From: Biomphalaria glabrata
Lineage: Eukaryota; Mollusca; Gastropoda; Planorbidae
Direction of reading: 5' to 3'
Assembly (NCBI RefSeq): GCF_947242115.1
Contig: NC_074716.1
Location: 122,001 to 186,000, forward strand
Length of the DNA stretch: 64,000 bases
Positions within the stretch are counted from its first letter, which is position 1, and each line of letters opens with the position of its first letter. The notes under the pieces are model-generated. The model was not told the DNA's origin. It saw only the letters and a list, made by a program, of their open reading frames with translations, and did no database searches. Below, in pieces: positions 1 to 12,748 of this stretch. Position numbers and translations under genes: made by a program.

Positions 1-1849
1 ATAAACGCACTTTGTTGTGTTTCATATTATCGTTTAATGTTTTTGTATAGTTCCTTAAAATAGACACAATTTCTCTGCGAATCAAAAACGTCGGGTCAAC
101 CCACACATGCTTAAATTAAGAGCATGGTTCCACCCGAGTGGCTAAGAAGACTGCCCACAATGCAGATAGAAGTTGACTGTGTCACATTTGATGTCAAGGA
201 CACAAGGCGGGAGAGAAAATTTCCGAAACTTAAAAAGCTGATTAGTCCCTTTTGAATCTTTTGGAAACGTATAATTACCACAGAATGAAAACCACGAATA
301 AAGAATCGAGATGCCCCAATTTTTTTGACATGCTGATATTCGATTTAATGTTCGGTTCGGTCGGATCTAAAGTTCGGTTTCAAGTTTAGTTGGATTTTAT
401 GAAATTAAGCTATAGCAAAACTAAGTAATTGGGTTCAATGCAATTTATTTGTTAAAAAACTTGAAACTTCACACATACAATGATAAAACAAAACAAAAAA
501 ACAACAACACACTAGCTATATCAAACCCGAAATATTCAAATTGCTGCAGTCAAATTACACATAGGATCGAAGCAGTAAAAGGGTTGACTATTGAAATAAA
601 GTAGCTAATTATAGTCTACTGTCAGTTTATCAATCAGGGCTGCATGTTGTATTTGAGAAATATCACTATTTTTATGTTTCAGGCTTAGATTAAGCCTTCG
701 CTCACTGATTGTCAATGTACATTGAAAATACACTTCCACTGGCAGTAGGCCTATTTATGGCAGGAAGGGTTAGGTTTCAGCAATCAACTCAAGAAAACAT
801 TAAGATAGGGTGAATTGATATAAGCTATGTAAGAACACTTACAGTTACAAATGATGATACATAAATAAAGTAAGCTTAAAATAGTTTCTCAATTTTTTGA
901 GATGACAAAATAGTTTTAATCGACTTTGATTTGTTTTGCCTTTAAAAAAAGTGGTTTATTGTGCTGTTATTCATAGTATGCGAATAGTAGAATATATGCA
1001 TCTGTTTGGAATCTTTTGCTCTCTTTGTAATGCAAATAATTTTCGAATTTATGTCTCGTGTCAATAATGTACTATAATAGAACAATAAGCATTTCACTGA
1101 GTGATTGATTGCCTAACTTTTAACTACTAATAAATTAATAATATACGTTAAAATACAAGAAAAGTAAAATTTTTTCCCCACATTCAAAAAGGTGCCGGTA
1201 CGCCGTATCGATGCCTTCCGTCACAAAAAAGCCCTGCGTATATAGATCTGTATATATATTGCTTTATATAGGCCTATACATAGAAAGAGAGACAGAGACA
1301 TTTATACAGTATTATTATTTTTTCATTATTTGTAAGTTGTCTTTTTTATATTGACTTAGGCCTACATTTTTTAATAGATCTTTTCATGAAGTTGGAGGTT
1401 CATGTCATTTTTTTTTAGCTTCTAAGAAAAAGAATCTTACCTTTGCGTAATATATAATCCAAACTTTGCCTGTAATACCCGTATGATTATAATAATCCAA
1501 TCTGTTGAAGAATCTAATTATTCCAATATCTGAACTTCACTGAAGCACATTTCTATAAAAAAAAGTAAATGATCGAAAAGAAATATGTGCGCGCATGAAC
1601 TGCAATAACACGTCTGCTTTCACTAAAAATAGGTCAAACTTTTTTCCCGTGTCTGAAACAATTCATGTAAAAATCAAACTAACACATTAAGAAACCCGGT
1701 CAATACAATGTTTGGTATCTCTTGCATGAATGACCTTTATTGTAAATTTACTATAAATATAGAATCTACTACCAAAAAACTACTACTACTAGAATCTACT
1801 ACCAAAACATCTGACACATAGTGAGTACGTGATGGCGTGTGTAGGATAC
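1..1849. other. AT-rich non-coding DNA
   Basis: No gene or recognisable repeat could be supported here. The stretch has A/T runs, short TA-rich patches near 1240-1275 and no long open frame on either strand. A short segment at about 1442-1471 has splice-like borders on the minus strand but is too short to call. Confidence 0.5.
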
Positions 1850-2012
1850 TATCTTGGATCGGATGCCTTCCAAGTTACTATTTTGAACCAACAGCACGAG
1901 TCTCAAAAGAAACAAATCAGATACAATGGTGACATATCAGCTTATTTCTCTGTAAAGAATGGCGTGAAGCATGGCTGTATACTTGCTCCAAAGACTCCAA
2001 CCATCTTTCGTC
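1850..2012 (+). mobile_element. LINE reverse transcriptase fragment
   Basis: The plus strand encodes about 50 residues resembling the middle of a non-LTR reverse transcriptase, including GVKHGCILAP, a variant of the [10 protein letters not shown] motif that precedes the catalytic FADD box in RTE/I-type LINEs. The fragment ends abruptly and runs straight into a LINE piece of opposite orientation. It is a short dead relic. The clade cannot be settled from this length. Confidence 0.6.
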
Positions 2013-2235
2013 TTACCAAAAGATTGCCTTTGGCATACGGTCGTCCCCCGTACGATATACATGCCCTGCCCAACGTCGCTGTCAAACTATTATAAGCAAT
2101 CCCTCTATCATGTCCATATCGCATTCACAAGAACATCGCTGCTTGTGATGCGGTCTTGCGGCTCTTGCCAGCGTATGTTCCTGGAGGAGCGCAGACGTCA
2201 TTGGGAAAAGCGTTCAAGAAGTATCTGCTTTCTGT
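2013..2235 (-). mobile_element. LINE ORF2 C-terminal fragment
   Basis: Read on the minus strand this encodes a degraded tail of a LINE ORF2, with DRITSSDVL followed by RRWAGHVYRTGDDRMPKAIF. That is the 'RxWxGHVxRMxDxRxPK' block found after the reverse transcriptase in many mollusc LINEs. Frameshifts separate the two parts. It abuts the preceding plus-strand reverse transcriptase fragment, so the pair is a rearranged composite. Confidence 0.6.
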
Positions 2236-3130
2236 ATAGTACCCATTTCTCCGATCTTTATAGAAGGGTAGGGAGAACCACTTCTTGGTAGACACTGACA
2301 TGTAGACAGCCAGGGCGATTTATTCCATTTCCGCCACACTCTCGCTTGGAGACGTCCGAAAACATACAAAACATTGAAAAGGATCATTTTTTAAAAGACA
2401 TAATACATGAAAATGTATAATGATTCTAATACATTGAGCACCAAAATGCCGGTGTCAAAACGTTCTGCTTCGCACGAGCCGAGGAATAATACTAACAATA
2501 AAACTGCAGTAAAAAAAAAACAACAACACACACACACACAGATGTGACGAAGGCAGGGCATTTTCTTGAAAAAGCAGCAAGCTGAAAATTATCGTTACAG
2601 CAACCTTATGCTTACTTAACAGACTTGAATCCACATATTGGGCATTGGCCAGGGAATACCCGGCATTTTGCGAAGTGGCCGGCCAAAGTAGAATAAACAA
2701 TTTTAGTTACAAGTGATCGAGTAATGACCACACACCTGAACTGGCCAGTTTTAATTTTGGCCGATATGCCTGTATTATTTTAGTTTTACAATTATTCGAG
2801 GGTGTGAGGTCCTTTACAGCTGGTACGCTAAGCTTTTTTTTTTTTTTTTTACTGTTGTTTTTGTTCAGTCCCTCCTAAATTTCGTGACATTTTGTTTTTC
2901 TATTCGCTGCTTCGCTTTTTTTTTTTTAAATTTCGTTCTTTATCAAAAGGACACTTTTGTATTCGAGGGCATATTTTGAGTTGTAGGCATACAATTTTTC
3001 AAGCTGTTATCGCTTGTTGGAGTATCTTTTGTTACCCCAGTTGTTTTTTTTGTTTTGTTTTTGGACTGGTGGAACTTCACTAATAGCCTCAGAGCTGTAG
3101 CCTATCTGTGTTTATTATTCTATTTTTCTA
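2236..3130. other. Non-coding DNA with homopolymer runs
   Basis: No gene is supported. It contains a T run near 2834-2850, an A/CA-rich patch near 2509-2540 and a moderately GC-rich patch near 2640-2700 that may be part of an unidentified repeat. Confidence 0.4.
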
Positions 3131-3134
3131 TATT

Positions 3135-4060
3135 TTCATTCATTGGCCTCCTTCAGTCGTAGAACGACTATGATTCATCTCAGAGCACACTTCCTCATGT
3201 GGCTGTGGAGCCCTATTTTGGAGAGACACTTTCGTCCACAGATAGCGCAGGTTAAGGTGCCTTTTGCTTCGGTGGTAGAGGAGCTGGCCGTTTTTCGGAT
3301 TGTACGTTTTTCTCCCTGAGCTGAGACCCATGTACTTTCACTGTCCATAGCTTTCTTGGTCACTGTCTCTCTCTCCATCTGTTGCGGTCCAGAGCTATGT
3401 CTTCCCAATTGTCAGTATTGATGTTCACTGATTTGAGGTCACGTTTTATTACATCTATGTAACGGAGGTGGGGGCGACCAGTTTTTCTTGTGCCAGTCGC
3501 GAGTTGACCATACAGGATGACTTTCGAGATGCGCTTGTCCTCCATCCGGCGAACATGTCCAAGCCAGCGCAAACTGCGTTGTCTGAGGGCTGTAAAGATG
3601 CTGCGAATACCTGATCACGCAAGGATCTCAGTATTGCACACTTTCTTTCCATGTAACATTCAAGATCCTACGGAGACATCTCAAATGGAAGGAGTTCAGT
3701 TTTCTCTCTTGCTTTGCGTAGGTGGTCAATGATTCACTGCCATACAGCAGTGTACTCATAACGCATGCCTTGTAGACTTCCATTTTGGTCAAGGTAGTTA
3801 GCTTATTGTTTTCCCAAAGTCTTGGTCTGAGTCTAGCGAAGGTCGAGGCAGCCTTTCCTATGCGTTTTTTTTTTATCTCCTCTTCTAGAGACAGGTCATC
3901 TTTAATTGTGGATCCCAGATAGCAGAATTCGTTTACGGCGTCCAGCTATATTTAAGCTTATCGATTTGTGTGTCGACACCCTGGTCATTGGAGTCCGTCA
4001 TATTGAGGTCTGCAAAGCGTCCTATATTTGTGCCTCAAATTTATTCAGGCTATTCAGGGG
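3135..4060 (-). mobile_element. 5'-truncated LINE, 3' end with zinc finger
   Basis: On the minus strand the order is: a degraded thumb/C-terminal domain (about 4060-3580), the block RWLGHVRRMEDKRISKVIL (about 3572-3510), GRPHLRYIDVIKRDLK, then a C2H2-type finger CAICGRKCLSKIGLHSHMRKC around 3250-3180. This is the same architecture as the long-ORF LINE at 46.3-49.3 kb, of which it is an older relative. Several frameshifts interrupt the frame. The 3' end lies near 3140. Confidence 0.75.
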
Positions 4061-5694
4061 TCTTTCAATGTATTAGTTTAATGTAAATTGTATCCTCGTA
4101 GATCCTTGTTTTTGTTACCTTTTGTGTGTGTTTGTAAGTTGAAGGTCATTATAACAAGGTCAGAGTCTCTTCCAAAGTCAGCTCGACGAAAACTTCTTGT
4201 ATGAATGCTTGACTAAAACGCTAGCGCAGAACCTACAGATAAGATTTGTGTTAGTGGAGCCAGGAGGTCCTACGCAGGACTTTTGTGGAGATATCTACCT
4301 TTTACAAGTTTCATTACAGATCTACTTGAGAAGACAATATACACTATAAACGCTTACGTACAGTAGCTCATACACATATGTGATTCAATGTAGTTAAGAC
4401 TGTCCAATTAAGCTTGTCGCAGTTAGTAATGTTGTTGAGTATTTTTGTAAAAATGAACACAATCAAATAGGCGATGACGTCATTCGTTGTATTAATATTT
4501 TATGTATTTTTTTCCTTGTCGCATAGTCTTGTTGTGACGTAATTTATCAGCTCTTATTTTGAGAGCATTTTCGTCATATTGTAATTGATAGACAAGTTGT
4601 ACTTTTTTGTGGTCCTGAATGATTCATGTCTTTTTTACTACTGGCCAGCCTGTGCCAATTGCCTTGGATTTTAGCCTATTAATTCTTGTTAGGACTATTT
4701 GACCCCTGTTTAGGGTGAGTTGTATTTTATATTGTACGATACTCTTTGAACGGATTCTTTCGTCTTTGTACTTTTAGACGTTAGAATCTGTTATTTATTT
4801 CAATAGGGTTTCACTGTTTTATTTTTATTTCATCGTTGGTTCAATACTGTGGATTCTGATACTACCCTGAACATTGTTGTCAGCATCTTTAATTGTCTGT
4901 ATTGTTGGTTGGAAGTTAACGACAGTCCTTGTATGCTGCTATCATGATTTATGTTCGTAGACAGTTTCTATAGTAGACCTACCTATTACAGAGACGAATC
5001 CATAGATTATCATAAGTTATGAAACTGTGATGTTGTTGACGTCAATGTTATCAAGCAACATAATATAAGATCTTTATAGCTTTATCACTTAGTCTAATTG
5101 ACCGTTGCAAGATTCGTCGACCGTCTTTCTCCATTCCTCTTTGACTTTTGCCCAGATTAGGCGTTTAGTCGAATCTAGGCTTCTTTTAAATCTATTTTCT
5201 AGAGTATGACTCATGTTGCACTGACTAAAACTGACTTGAACTTTTTTTGTTTAGTATCCTACATTTTTACTTGCTAGATCTAAATTCTATATCTCTATCT
5301 ATTAATTCTAAATCTAGACTTTTCTAATTTGATTATTATTATAAAACATGATTCTTAAAATGCAATCTATAGACTTGTAAAAAGTTCAACAATCTTCACG
5401 CATAAACAATAGATTTTTAAAGAACATTATATTTAGATGTCTACTTTCAGACAAATGAATTATTTCTTTTATTAACATTTTGTATTTCTTTTTCTTGATT
5501 GTAGCCCTTTTTTGAATACAACTAGATCAACAACTTCTGAAACTCCAATAATACTACATGCAAGTGCTGCTGAAAGAAAAATAACCTTAACAGCCTTTAA
5601 ATTTACTACATCTATTCTAATGCTGACAACATCAATTAGATCTAGATGCTGCCTGAAGATTTCATGTCTGTGGCATTTTACCTCTCGAGAAAAG
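4061..5694. other. Non-coding DNA, nothing recognised
   Basis: AT-rich sequence without a supportable gene. Short open frames at 5472-5727 have no recognisable protein similarity and seem fortuitous. Several TCTAGA/AGATCT words cluster near 5270-5350 and 5637-5650. Confidence 0.45.
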
Positions 5695-5965
5695 ATCTTT
5701 TCCCGTTGCAACTTCTGGTGTGGCTAGAGAGGCCAATCCTTGAAACACAGCTGTAGTCACAGGTTGAGCACATGTAATCACCAGGCACCATTGCATTGTC
5801 ACCTTTCTTCCTGCTGCTGTTGTGTATGGCATCTGCAATCCGAGACCCTTCCTTTATGCTCGTCTCTCCATGTGGATCTATCCAGTGCCACCTTTTCCCA
5901 GCTCAATGCAGTTGAGTCCAATAATCTCCATGTCCACATTGTTTCAACAAGAACCTGTGTGCATC
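5695..5965 (-). mobile_element. LINE 3' end encoding a zinc finger
   Basis: The minus strand encodes a relic LINE ORF2 terminus: a WHWIDPHGETS-like segment and then CSTCDYSCVSRIGLSSHTRSC around 5770-5708. The cysteine/histidine spacing matches the fingers at 3.2 kb and 46.4 kb. A frame change separates the finger from the upstream part. Only the last 80-90 codons remain. Confidence 0.55.
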
Positions 5966-7120
5966 ACACATTGTAAAGGTCAAAATTGAAAAAAAAATAT
6001 TTTTAAGCTCTCTGTGCCAAAAATGCTCCTAATATTCAATGATGAGCTCTGACCAGGATAACAATCACAGATTGTGTCCTGATGGCACTACATCTGGGTA
6101 TCACTTCAAAATATCATGGCACTAAAGCAGCCATAACAAAAAGCACAACCAGACCATTACATAGGAAAGCAAAGTTACCAGTATTTCCTATCATTAAAAT
6201 TGCTAAAAATGGTAACTCCAAATGCCAATGAATCATTTCATTTCCTCATTTAGCAGAGATGTTGCTCATATTTTAAGTAGATAAATGAAGCCATTTTCTG
6301 ATGTGTAAAAATATTGATTAATGTAAGTACTAGATCCACTGGTATCTAATAAAAATTTTCAGTCCAATTTTATTTTATTACCTTTTTGGTCATATGTCCC
6401 GTGAAACAAATGTTGGAAATTAAAATGGCCTGCAGGTTGAATTAAGTTGAGCATCACTTTTCTAGACTAACATCAATACATCTGCTATTAGAAATATTAA
6501 CAATTGTTTTTATGTAGTGTAATTTCATGCTTTCTGAAGGTTATGATCCTATCACTTGTCTGAACCAGTTAGATAGGGGGTATGTTATGAATGTTACCAT
6601 GGTTGCTTTTAAAATGCTTTTAATTTAAAATAAAAATGTATCAAGTACAATTTCTTTCCCTAGTTTGATACAAAACAAAATATTTAATTTCCAAAAGTTT
6701 ACAAAATTGATTCTTGTTTTCAGGTAGGCTACAATAAATAATTGTGCAAAGTTTCAACTTGATCCAAGATAGGGTGTGCAACAAATAAGTGCAAACTTTT
6801 TCTCACAGTGAGTTGATATAAGCTTTAACAAAAATAAACCTATTTATGAAGTCAGATGTTTTATTTTATCTTGAGATGTCGGTAATGATTAATCATTTTG
6901 TAATTGATAGAATTATCTTTAAAAATGGTGTTAACCTAAGTGGCTTGTAATTGTTTATTAAAAGTAACCAATGGTTCCAATGTAGCTATTTGTAACTTTA
7001 AAGAGAAGCCTTTAAGAAAAATAAGAACCATAAATTTTTTGACAATCTTATTTGTTGTGTGTGTCTTGGAAACTATTTTGTGTAATTGCTTTGCTTTATT
7101 ATGGATGTAAAAATTAATAT
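5966..7120. other. Non-coding DNA, nothing recognised
   Basis: AT-rich sequence with scattered A/T runs. No gene, tandem repeat or known mobile-element border could be supported. Confidence 0.4.
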
Positions 7121-7592
7121 TGTTACGATTCTCTCTCCTAATCAGGCCTTCTGTAAACACTGCTAAACACAACACAACAAGAACTTGACTACAAGAGCTC
7201 CACAATAATCTGGTACTTTAATAATGGTCAAATCAAACAGCCAATATGACACAATTGGCAACACAATCAACTGCTACAATGTTAGACTGTATATCATTGT
7301 ACTAAACTCATAACTCTACTGTCTCTTCCTGGACTCGTACGTTTCACTGGAGGACTGCACCAGGACCGACTTCATGGCTGACTAACAGTGCCGGTCTCAA
7401 CGCTCTCTGGTCTTGAACTGTCGCTTTCTTACACACTGTGTCTCTCGTCCACGCAGGCTTTCGATCACATGACCATAACATTGGTCATATTTGCGTGTCA
7501 TCGTAGTACTGTCCCTTGTCCATTGCCTGAGTTCACTTGTGTCAAGTGAACCTACAGTTAACCCTTTCGCGCCGCCAATAGGGTTACAACAT
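7121..7592 (+). mobile_element. Solo LTR, family A, copy 1 (fossil)
   Basis: About 470 bp beginning TGTTACGAT and ending near TTACAACA, closely related to copies at 38.4 kb and, inverted, at 42.6-43.0 kb. Shared landmarks are AGGCCTTCTG, an ACTTGACTACAAGAGCT-like block and AACCCTTTC...CCGCCA near the far end. No internal retroelement coding sequence adjoins it, so it is a solo LTR, probably of a Gypsy-like element. Flanking target duplications are unclear here, which suggests some age. Confidence 0.55.
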
Positions 7593-8524
7593 GATATAGT
7601 ATTCAATTAAGCTTAAAAATGTGACAATGTGAACTAATACAGTGATGGTCAATACTGTTGTTGTGTATTAAATAATAGTTTAATTGCTTTTAGTTAGTTA
7701 CAATGCTATTAATATTATAAGGCATTTTTTTTTTTATTTTTGTTTTTAATATTTAATGGTAGGCCTTTATTTGCTACAGTGTAGCAAATATACTGCATAC
7801 TTAAAGTATTCCTACTAGTAAATTATGTAATTAGTTGAATGCTATTAAAGAGCTTCCATATAAAATATGTCTTAACATAATTCTTTAGTTTTTATTTCAT
7901 AATACTATTACTACTATTAATAATAACACCTTTATTATCCATGCAGAAAATGCCTTTACTTTAACTCTGTGAAAAATATTTACATGAACAATCCCATTAA
8001 AAAAAACAAATTATCTACATTGGATTCTAAAAAAATAAATTATACTCGATATAGCTCTAAAAATATTTCACTTAGTTTTTTTTTTACACTGACCAATTAA
8101 GGTGTAAAATAATATACAATACAGTACTAAAAAAGACATTGTTATCTTGGCGTAAATAGGGCTGCTTCATTGAAGGATGTCTTTACTGCTAACTGTTGAT
8201 CATTGTGCAGGCCATATGACACCCTGCTTATTAACTAAAGTGTGCTCCCAGATTCTGCAGGCTTTTCAGGACTTTGCTTATTTATCGTGCAATAGTAGAT
8301 CATTAGCGGAACTAAGAACACTGATCTGGAAGCAGTCAGAAACTTGTTCTATATCAGCAGCATGTACATTCCTTTGATCTAAAAAAAAAAAAAAAAAGGT
8401 GATAGGGTTAGGATAAATTGCATTGCAAATAAAAATTACATTTTAAAATGCAAAATATAAAAAGTATAATGCAGAAGTTAAATAAATATAAATGATGGTA
8501 TCCATATCTTGAGTCCACTTCTCC
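7593..8524. other. Non-coding DNA with a SINE scrap
   Basis: AT-rich sequence with no gene. A short scrap at about 8197-8236 matches the 'gtgctggccacatgacaccctg' region of the SINE family represented at 50.5 kb and 35.0 kb. The open frame starting at 8177 runs through that scrap and is not a gene. Confidence 0.45.
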
Positions 8525-8725
8525 ATTAATGTTTTGTCAGCTACCCTTATGAAACTTTAAACTGCATCCTCTTTGAATGCCATCTACAAGACAAAGATGA
8601 TAGTGCCTAACATTTGGTTTGGCAGTTTTTTGGATAGCAGTCAATCTTGGTACTGATGCCAAGGTGGCTGGCTGATGACATTTCTCATCATAAACTATTA
8701 GCTGGTTCAACATTGTTTTTTTTAA
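8525..8725 (+). mobile_element. LINE C-terminal fragment (RNase-H-bearing type)
   Basis: The plus strand encodes HPYETLNCILFECHL, the segment that follows the RNase H domain in I/Jockey-type LINEs, where CxHxxETxxHxLxxC is typical. A homologous, better preserved block lies on the minus strand at 11.8-12.3 kb. The frame is broken and the piece is short. Confidence 0.5.
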
Positions 8726-8784
8726 ATACATTGACAAAGTTTAGTTTGTCTTTCCATTTTTCTCTTTTCTAGAAGTCAGCATAT

Positions 8785-8905
8785 TTTTATATTTCTATAA
8801 GTATGAGGGAAGAGGCTTCTGCCAATGACACATCTTTTTGGAGACAGCTTGCTACCCAATGTGCCAGAGGGGGAGGATCTAAGTCTAAAAGTATGTCCCT
8901 TGTGT
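8785..8905 (+). mobile_element. RTE-like LINE 3' tail
   Basis: This matches the last 100 bp of the RTE-like LINE at 41.2-42.07 kb: the SLWRQLAAQCA-coding block and the gaggatctaagtctaa 3' tail. It is a 5'-truncated or eroded copy with a degraded frame. Confidence 0.6.
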
Positions 8906-9149
8906 CGGTGGGCTGAAATCAATCACAACTGAAATTTAATGTCTAGCTTTGTTTTAAAAACAAATTATTTCATATAAAACTTTTGAGGAGTACACATATT
9001 GGGGCCAAGAATATGGACTGATTTGGAAGGGTGGCTAACTTGGAGCAGTCTTTATATACACAGGAGCACCTGGCTGATGATATTGATGATAAAATAAGTT
9101 AGTTTGGGATTATCTGTGATAACAATCAGCCAACTTTTTGAGAAGAATA

Positions 9150-9380
9150 CTGAAATTATTACGGTATAAACCTTATTCATTGAGCCAAAATATCAAACTA
9201 CAGCCTATGGGAAACAAAAAGGTAAACAGAGATAGAACAAGAAATCAAATGAGGCACATGGGGATGCATTGGGCACACAATGTGAAGAACAAGCAGACAA
9301 CATTGCAAGACTGGACTGGAACCCAGAGAGGAAGAGAAAGTCTGGTAGACCCATGCAAACTGTCACTGATGAATGTGTGT
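9150..9380 (+). mobile_element. LINE ORF2 tail fragment
   Basis: The plus strand carries a degraded WxGHxxR...NIAR...LDWNPERKRKSGRP segment, the same family as the fragment at 57.5 kb. Frameshifts are present and only the C-terminal part survives. Confidence 0.5.
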
Positions 9381-10790
9381 ATGTATGTATAATCTATTTT
9401 TACAATCTGCGTGAATGACCGTAAGTGTGTTGGTTGTTAGACAGAGACCAGCATGTGTGATATGCAGTAAAGCTGATTAAAGTTTATGTGTTTGATCTAG
9501 TGCTTTCATTGTTTTATTTCATTAACTAGAACTGAACCAGGGACACCTAGACGTATCGAGAACTAAGATAGATTCTATAGAGTTATTATTATAAATATAA
9601 TAAGGAATCTGTGACACAAACATAGATCAAACCTGCAGACCAAGAAGGAAAGTTGGCAGGATGGAAATGGATGGGGAATAGCCCAGAACAGAGTCAGAAT
9701 GTAAAGCACTGATGCGGCTCTATCTAATTTCTTATGTTGCCTATTTTTTTTTATTATGCATTCATTCCAAGATAGAAAGTTCTATTTAAAATAGCTATAC
9801 CATAACCGTAGGCCACAGAAACAGATGACTTTATATCATTCGCCCTTTGGACCACAAGGTCTGAAAGGGAAACTATATCATAATGCTTTAAAAAATCTAC
9901 TTGCTATGAAGAAGAATAAAAACAGGCCATCTTTGCTGCAGTTCTTTGTTTTCTATCTGTTCCTAAAATATAGTTTCATTAAACTGTGTGCAGCTCCTAA
10001 TTCTTGATCACCAGGAAATTCTCTGCATCATTATCTGAAAAACATTTACAATTAATGACCTAGACAAAGAAGATTAGTGTAGACACTGGAACTGAAAGCT
10101 ATTTTTTTATATAGTTTAATCAAATTAGCACTTAAAAAGAAAGTTTTAGTAAAAAAAAAATAATTAGAAAGTTAACTTAATTTCCTGAATTAACCTGTAA
10201 GTTTTAGCTAACCTATTATGTATTATCATATTCACCTATCCCTTAGTTGTTTGACCATTGGGGCACCACACAAGATCTGTTGGCCATATTTTCCATTCCT
10301 GTCTGTAATATTATCCAAAAGAAAAAAAATTTGATGTAGACTTTAAGTTTTGCCTGTAACTCATAGGAGATTATTTCATTAGTCTATAAGCTGATCTAAT
10401 TTAGAGAACTTGGTCTGCATCTTGATCAGAACAATTGTTAATGAGATAATGAAGGGATTCAGCTGACAAATAAAAGATAATGTGTTTAAAGTCTTAGTGA
10501 TAGGGGAATTCATGCTAAACTAGTTTGGACACAACTGAATATATTAAGCTCTAGAAATCTTATAAGAAGAGAAATATACCATATATATATATAGAAGTAT
10601 ATATAATTACAAAAATATGTGGACAATGTGTGACATGCCAGATCTACAGACTAGCTGGATTTCACTAAAGCTGCACCATGTAACAATATATATAGAATCT
10701 TAAATTCTACCAAGTCTTTGTTTTACTGACAACCAGTCGACAAATGCAGTTAACAATAATTAAACCTGTAGCTTGTCTTTATTAAATTCA
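9381..10790. other. Non-coding DNA, nothing recognised
   Basis: AT-rich sequence. The short open frame at 9825-10007 has no recognisable similarity. A TATATATA patch lies at about 10580-10605. Confidence 0.4.
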
Positions 10791-10794
10791 AAAG

Positions 10795-11425
10795 AGCATT
10801 TTGGCCCACTTCAAATACCTAGGAGCTATTGTCTCAGATGAGGGAACGAAACCTAAACTACTGACAGTCCACAGCAGCCCTTTCAAAACTTAAAATAATA
10901 TGGAAAGACAAAGGCTTAGCCCTCGGCACCAAAATCAGACTGATGCGCTCTCTGGTCATGGCCACATTTTTATATGCTTGTGAGTCTTGGACGCTGACTG
11001 CAGAGCTAGAGAGGAGGATCCTAGCAATGGAATTGAGATGCTACAGAAGAATCCTAGGTATTACAACAGAAGAATCCTAGGTATTACATTCAGAGACCGC
11101 ATCACAAACCAAGAGATTAAAGACAGGGTTACTGCAGTGATTGGACCCCATGATGACCTGCTAACTATCGTAAGAAAATGCAAGCTTAAAATCTATGGCC
11201 ATATTACAAGATCTTCAGGGCTCACAAAGAACTTCCTTCAGGGAACAGTACCAGGAAAAAGAAGAAGAGGCAGACAGAGAAAGTGATGGGAGGATAACAT
11301 AAAAGAATGAACAGGCCTGCCATTGAAAGAGGTTCTAAGGCAAAAGACAGAGCGGAATGGAGAAAAATGGTCGACGAGTCTTGCATGGTGTCCCAATGGT
11401 CCAATAGACTAAGGGATAGGTAAAG
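10795..11425 (+). mobile_element. 5'-truncated LINE, ORF2 C-terminal third
   Basis: The plus strand encodes HFKYLGAIVSDEG, a thumb-like region, the block ACESWTLTAELERRILAME, RRILGITFRDRITNQEI, IYGHITRSSGL and KRRRGRQRK before a degraded end near 11420. This is the region after the polymerase domain of an RTE/Nimb-like LINE. A local duplication of the sequence coding RRILGIT is visible at about 11047-11090. At least one frame change separates the start from the 10987-11286 open segment. Fragments of the same family lie at 16.2 and 17.6 kb. Confidence 0.7.
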
Positions 11426-11809
11426 TAATGCATAGAGCACTTTGACACATAAGAAATGTAAAGTCTAATTATTTATGTAGTTTTGTTTACCCAGAAAGTG
11501 GTTCAAAGAAGCATCAATGTTTTGGATAACTAAAGAAGTCTTTAATAAAAATAACTTGCTATTGACATGGTAGTTATCAGATGTCAAAGGTTTCACCTGC
11601 TGTTCAGTGCTTGTATTGATTTGATCTTCCAGAATGATTCTTTAATGACTCCTTGATTCCACCGAGGACTAGTACTGTAACTCTAGTGTTGAAAACTGTC
11701 CTCACGTGACCTTCACTCTTTGATTCAAACTATAACATTATAAATAAACTTACATCAGATTAGTACATTTTCCTTAAATGAACTTTTATTTATACTTACA
11801 TACTACTTC

Positions 11810-12275
11810 TTCTTTCTAGCCAGCTTTTTGCTGCTGAGCTCAGAGCTCTTTTGCAGACTGTGCCAAGGAAAAATAGTGCTTTGTTGTCTTCAGTTGTTCA
11901 GCACTGCCATACAGGGTGTTGGTTTGAAATGGTAGTAGGGTCTGCCTAAGGTGGATTAGGAAGGGGCATTCAAAGAGGATGTGTTTTACAGTTTCATAAG
12001 GGTGGGTGCAGTGGCTACAAAGAGGTAGGGGAGTGGGATTTATTTAACAGAGGTGTTTGTCCTGTTCTTAGTTGGAAGGTTGTAGATTGCTCTTTGCAGG
12101 GGAGGAAGTTAATATTGTTCAGTTAGTTTGGAATGGTCATTTCTTTGTACATGGCTCTGCCTGTGTTTCCTGATGCCCATTGGCAGAACCACTCCTCTTT
12201 GTGACTGTTGACTAACATTGATCTTAGGGTGAGAGTTAACTGGTTGTTCCATAGTGATCCTGCCATACTTACTTT
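11810..12275 (-). mobile_element. LINE C-terminal region (RNase-H-bearing type)
   Basis: On the minus strand the sequence encodes CTHPYETVKHILFECPFL followed by a residual 60-70 codon tail ending near 11815. This is the post-RNase-H segment of an I/Jockey-like LINE. It is better preserved than the related scrap at 8.5 kb. No full RNase H motif was identified beside it. Confidence 0.55.
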
Positions 12276-12748
12276 AAAAAGCTTAATGGAGTTTTATTAA
12301 AATCATTTATTGAAATATCTCTTAAATTGTACATAAAAAAAAAGAAGCCACTTACTAGTTGTCATGTTACTGCTTAGATTAATAGTTTGAATAGAGATTG
12401 TTGGATTTTGATAAGAATTATTGTTTTAGAGATTCCTTTTATCTCCATCGCTAATCTTAACTTTGTTCTCTATTGAATAGGGAGCAAAACAAACTATGGA
12501 CTCTCTTCCACTCTATTTTCTCATTTTAATGGCATCATGTCCCTGGGGAAATTTAAAAAAAAAAAATTAATTTCAGCTCAATCTCAATGATCAAGGTCAA
12601 TATATGAAAAAAAATCCCCCTGGTCCTAATCCAATGATTCCCATGTTCATTTCATCAAAATCTATCAAATACTTTCAAGTCTTTGAAGTAGTAGTAAAAA
12701 TTCTACTTGGTCATTGGAGATAATTACAAGATTCCCATTGTTATTTCT

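Noticed and set aside
1442-1471. 30-bp minus-strand microexon with ATTACAG acceptor and GTAAGA donor
   Set aside because: Too short to test for coding meaning and no neighbouring exons. Chance splice words are common in AT-rich DNA.
8177-8377. 66-codon plus-strand open frame
   Set aside because: It runs through a SINE scrap and has no similarity to known proteins.
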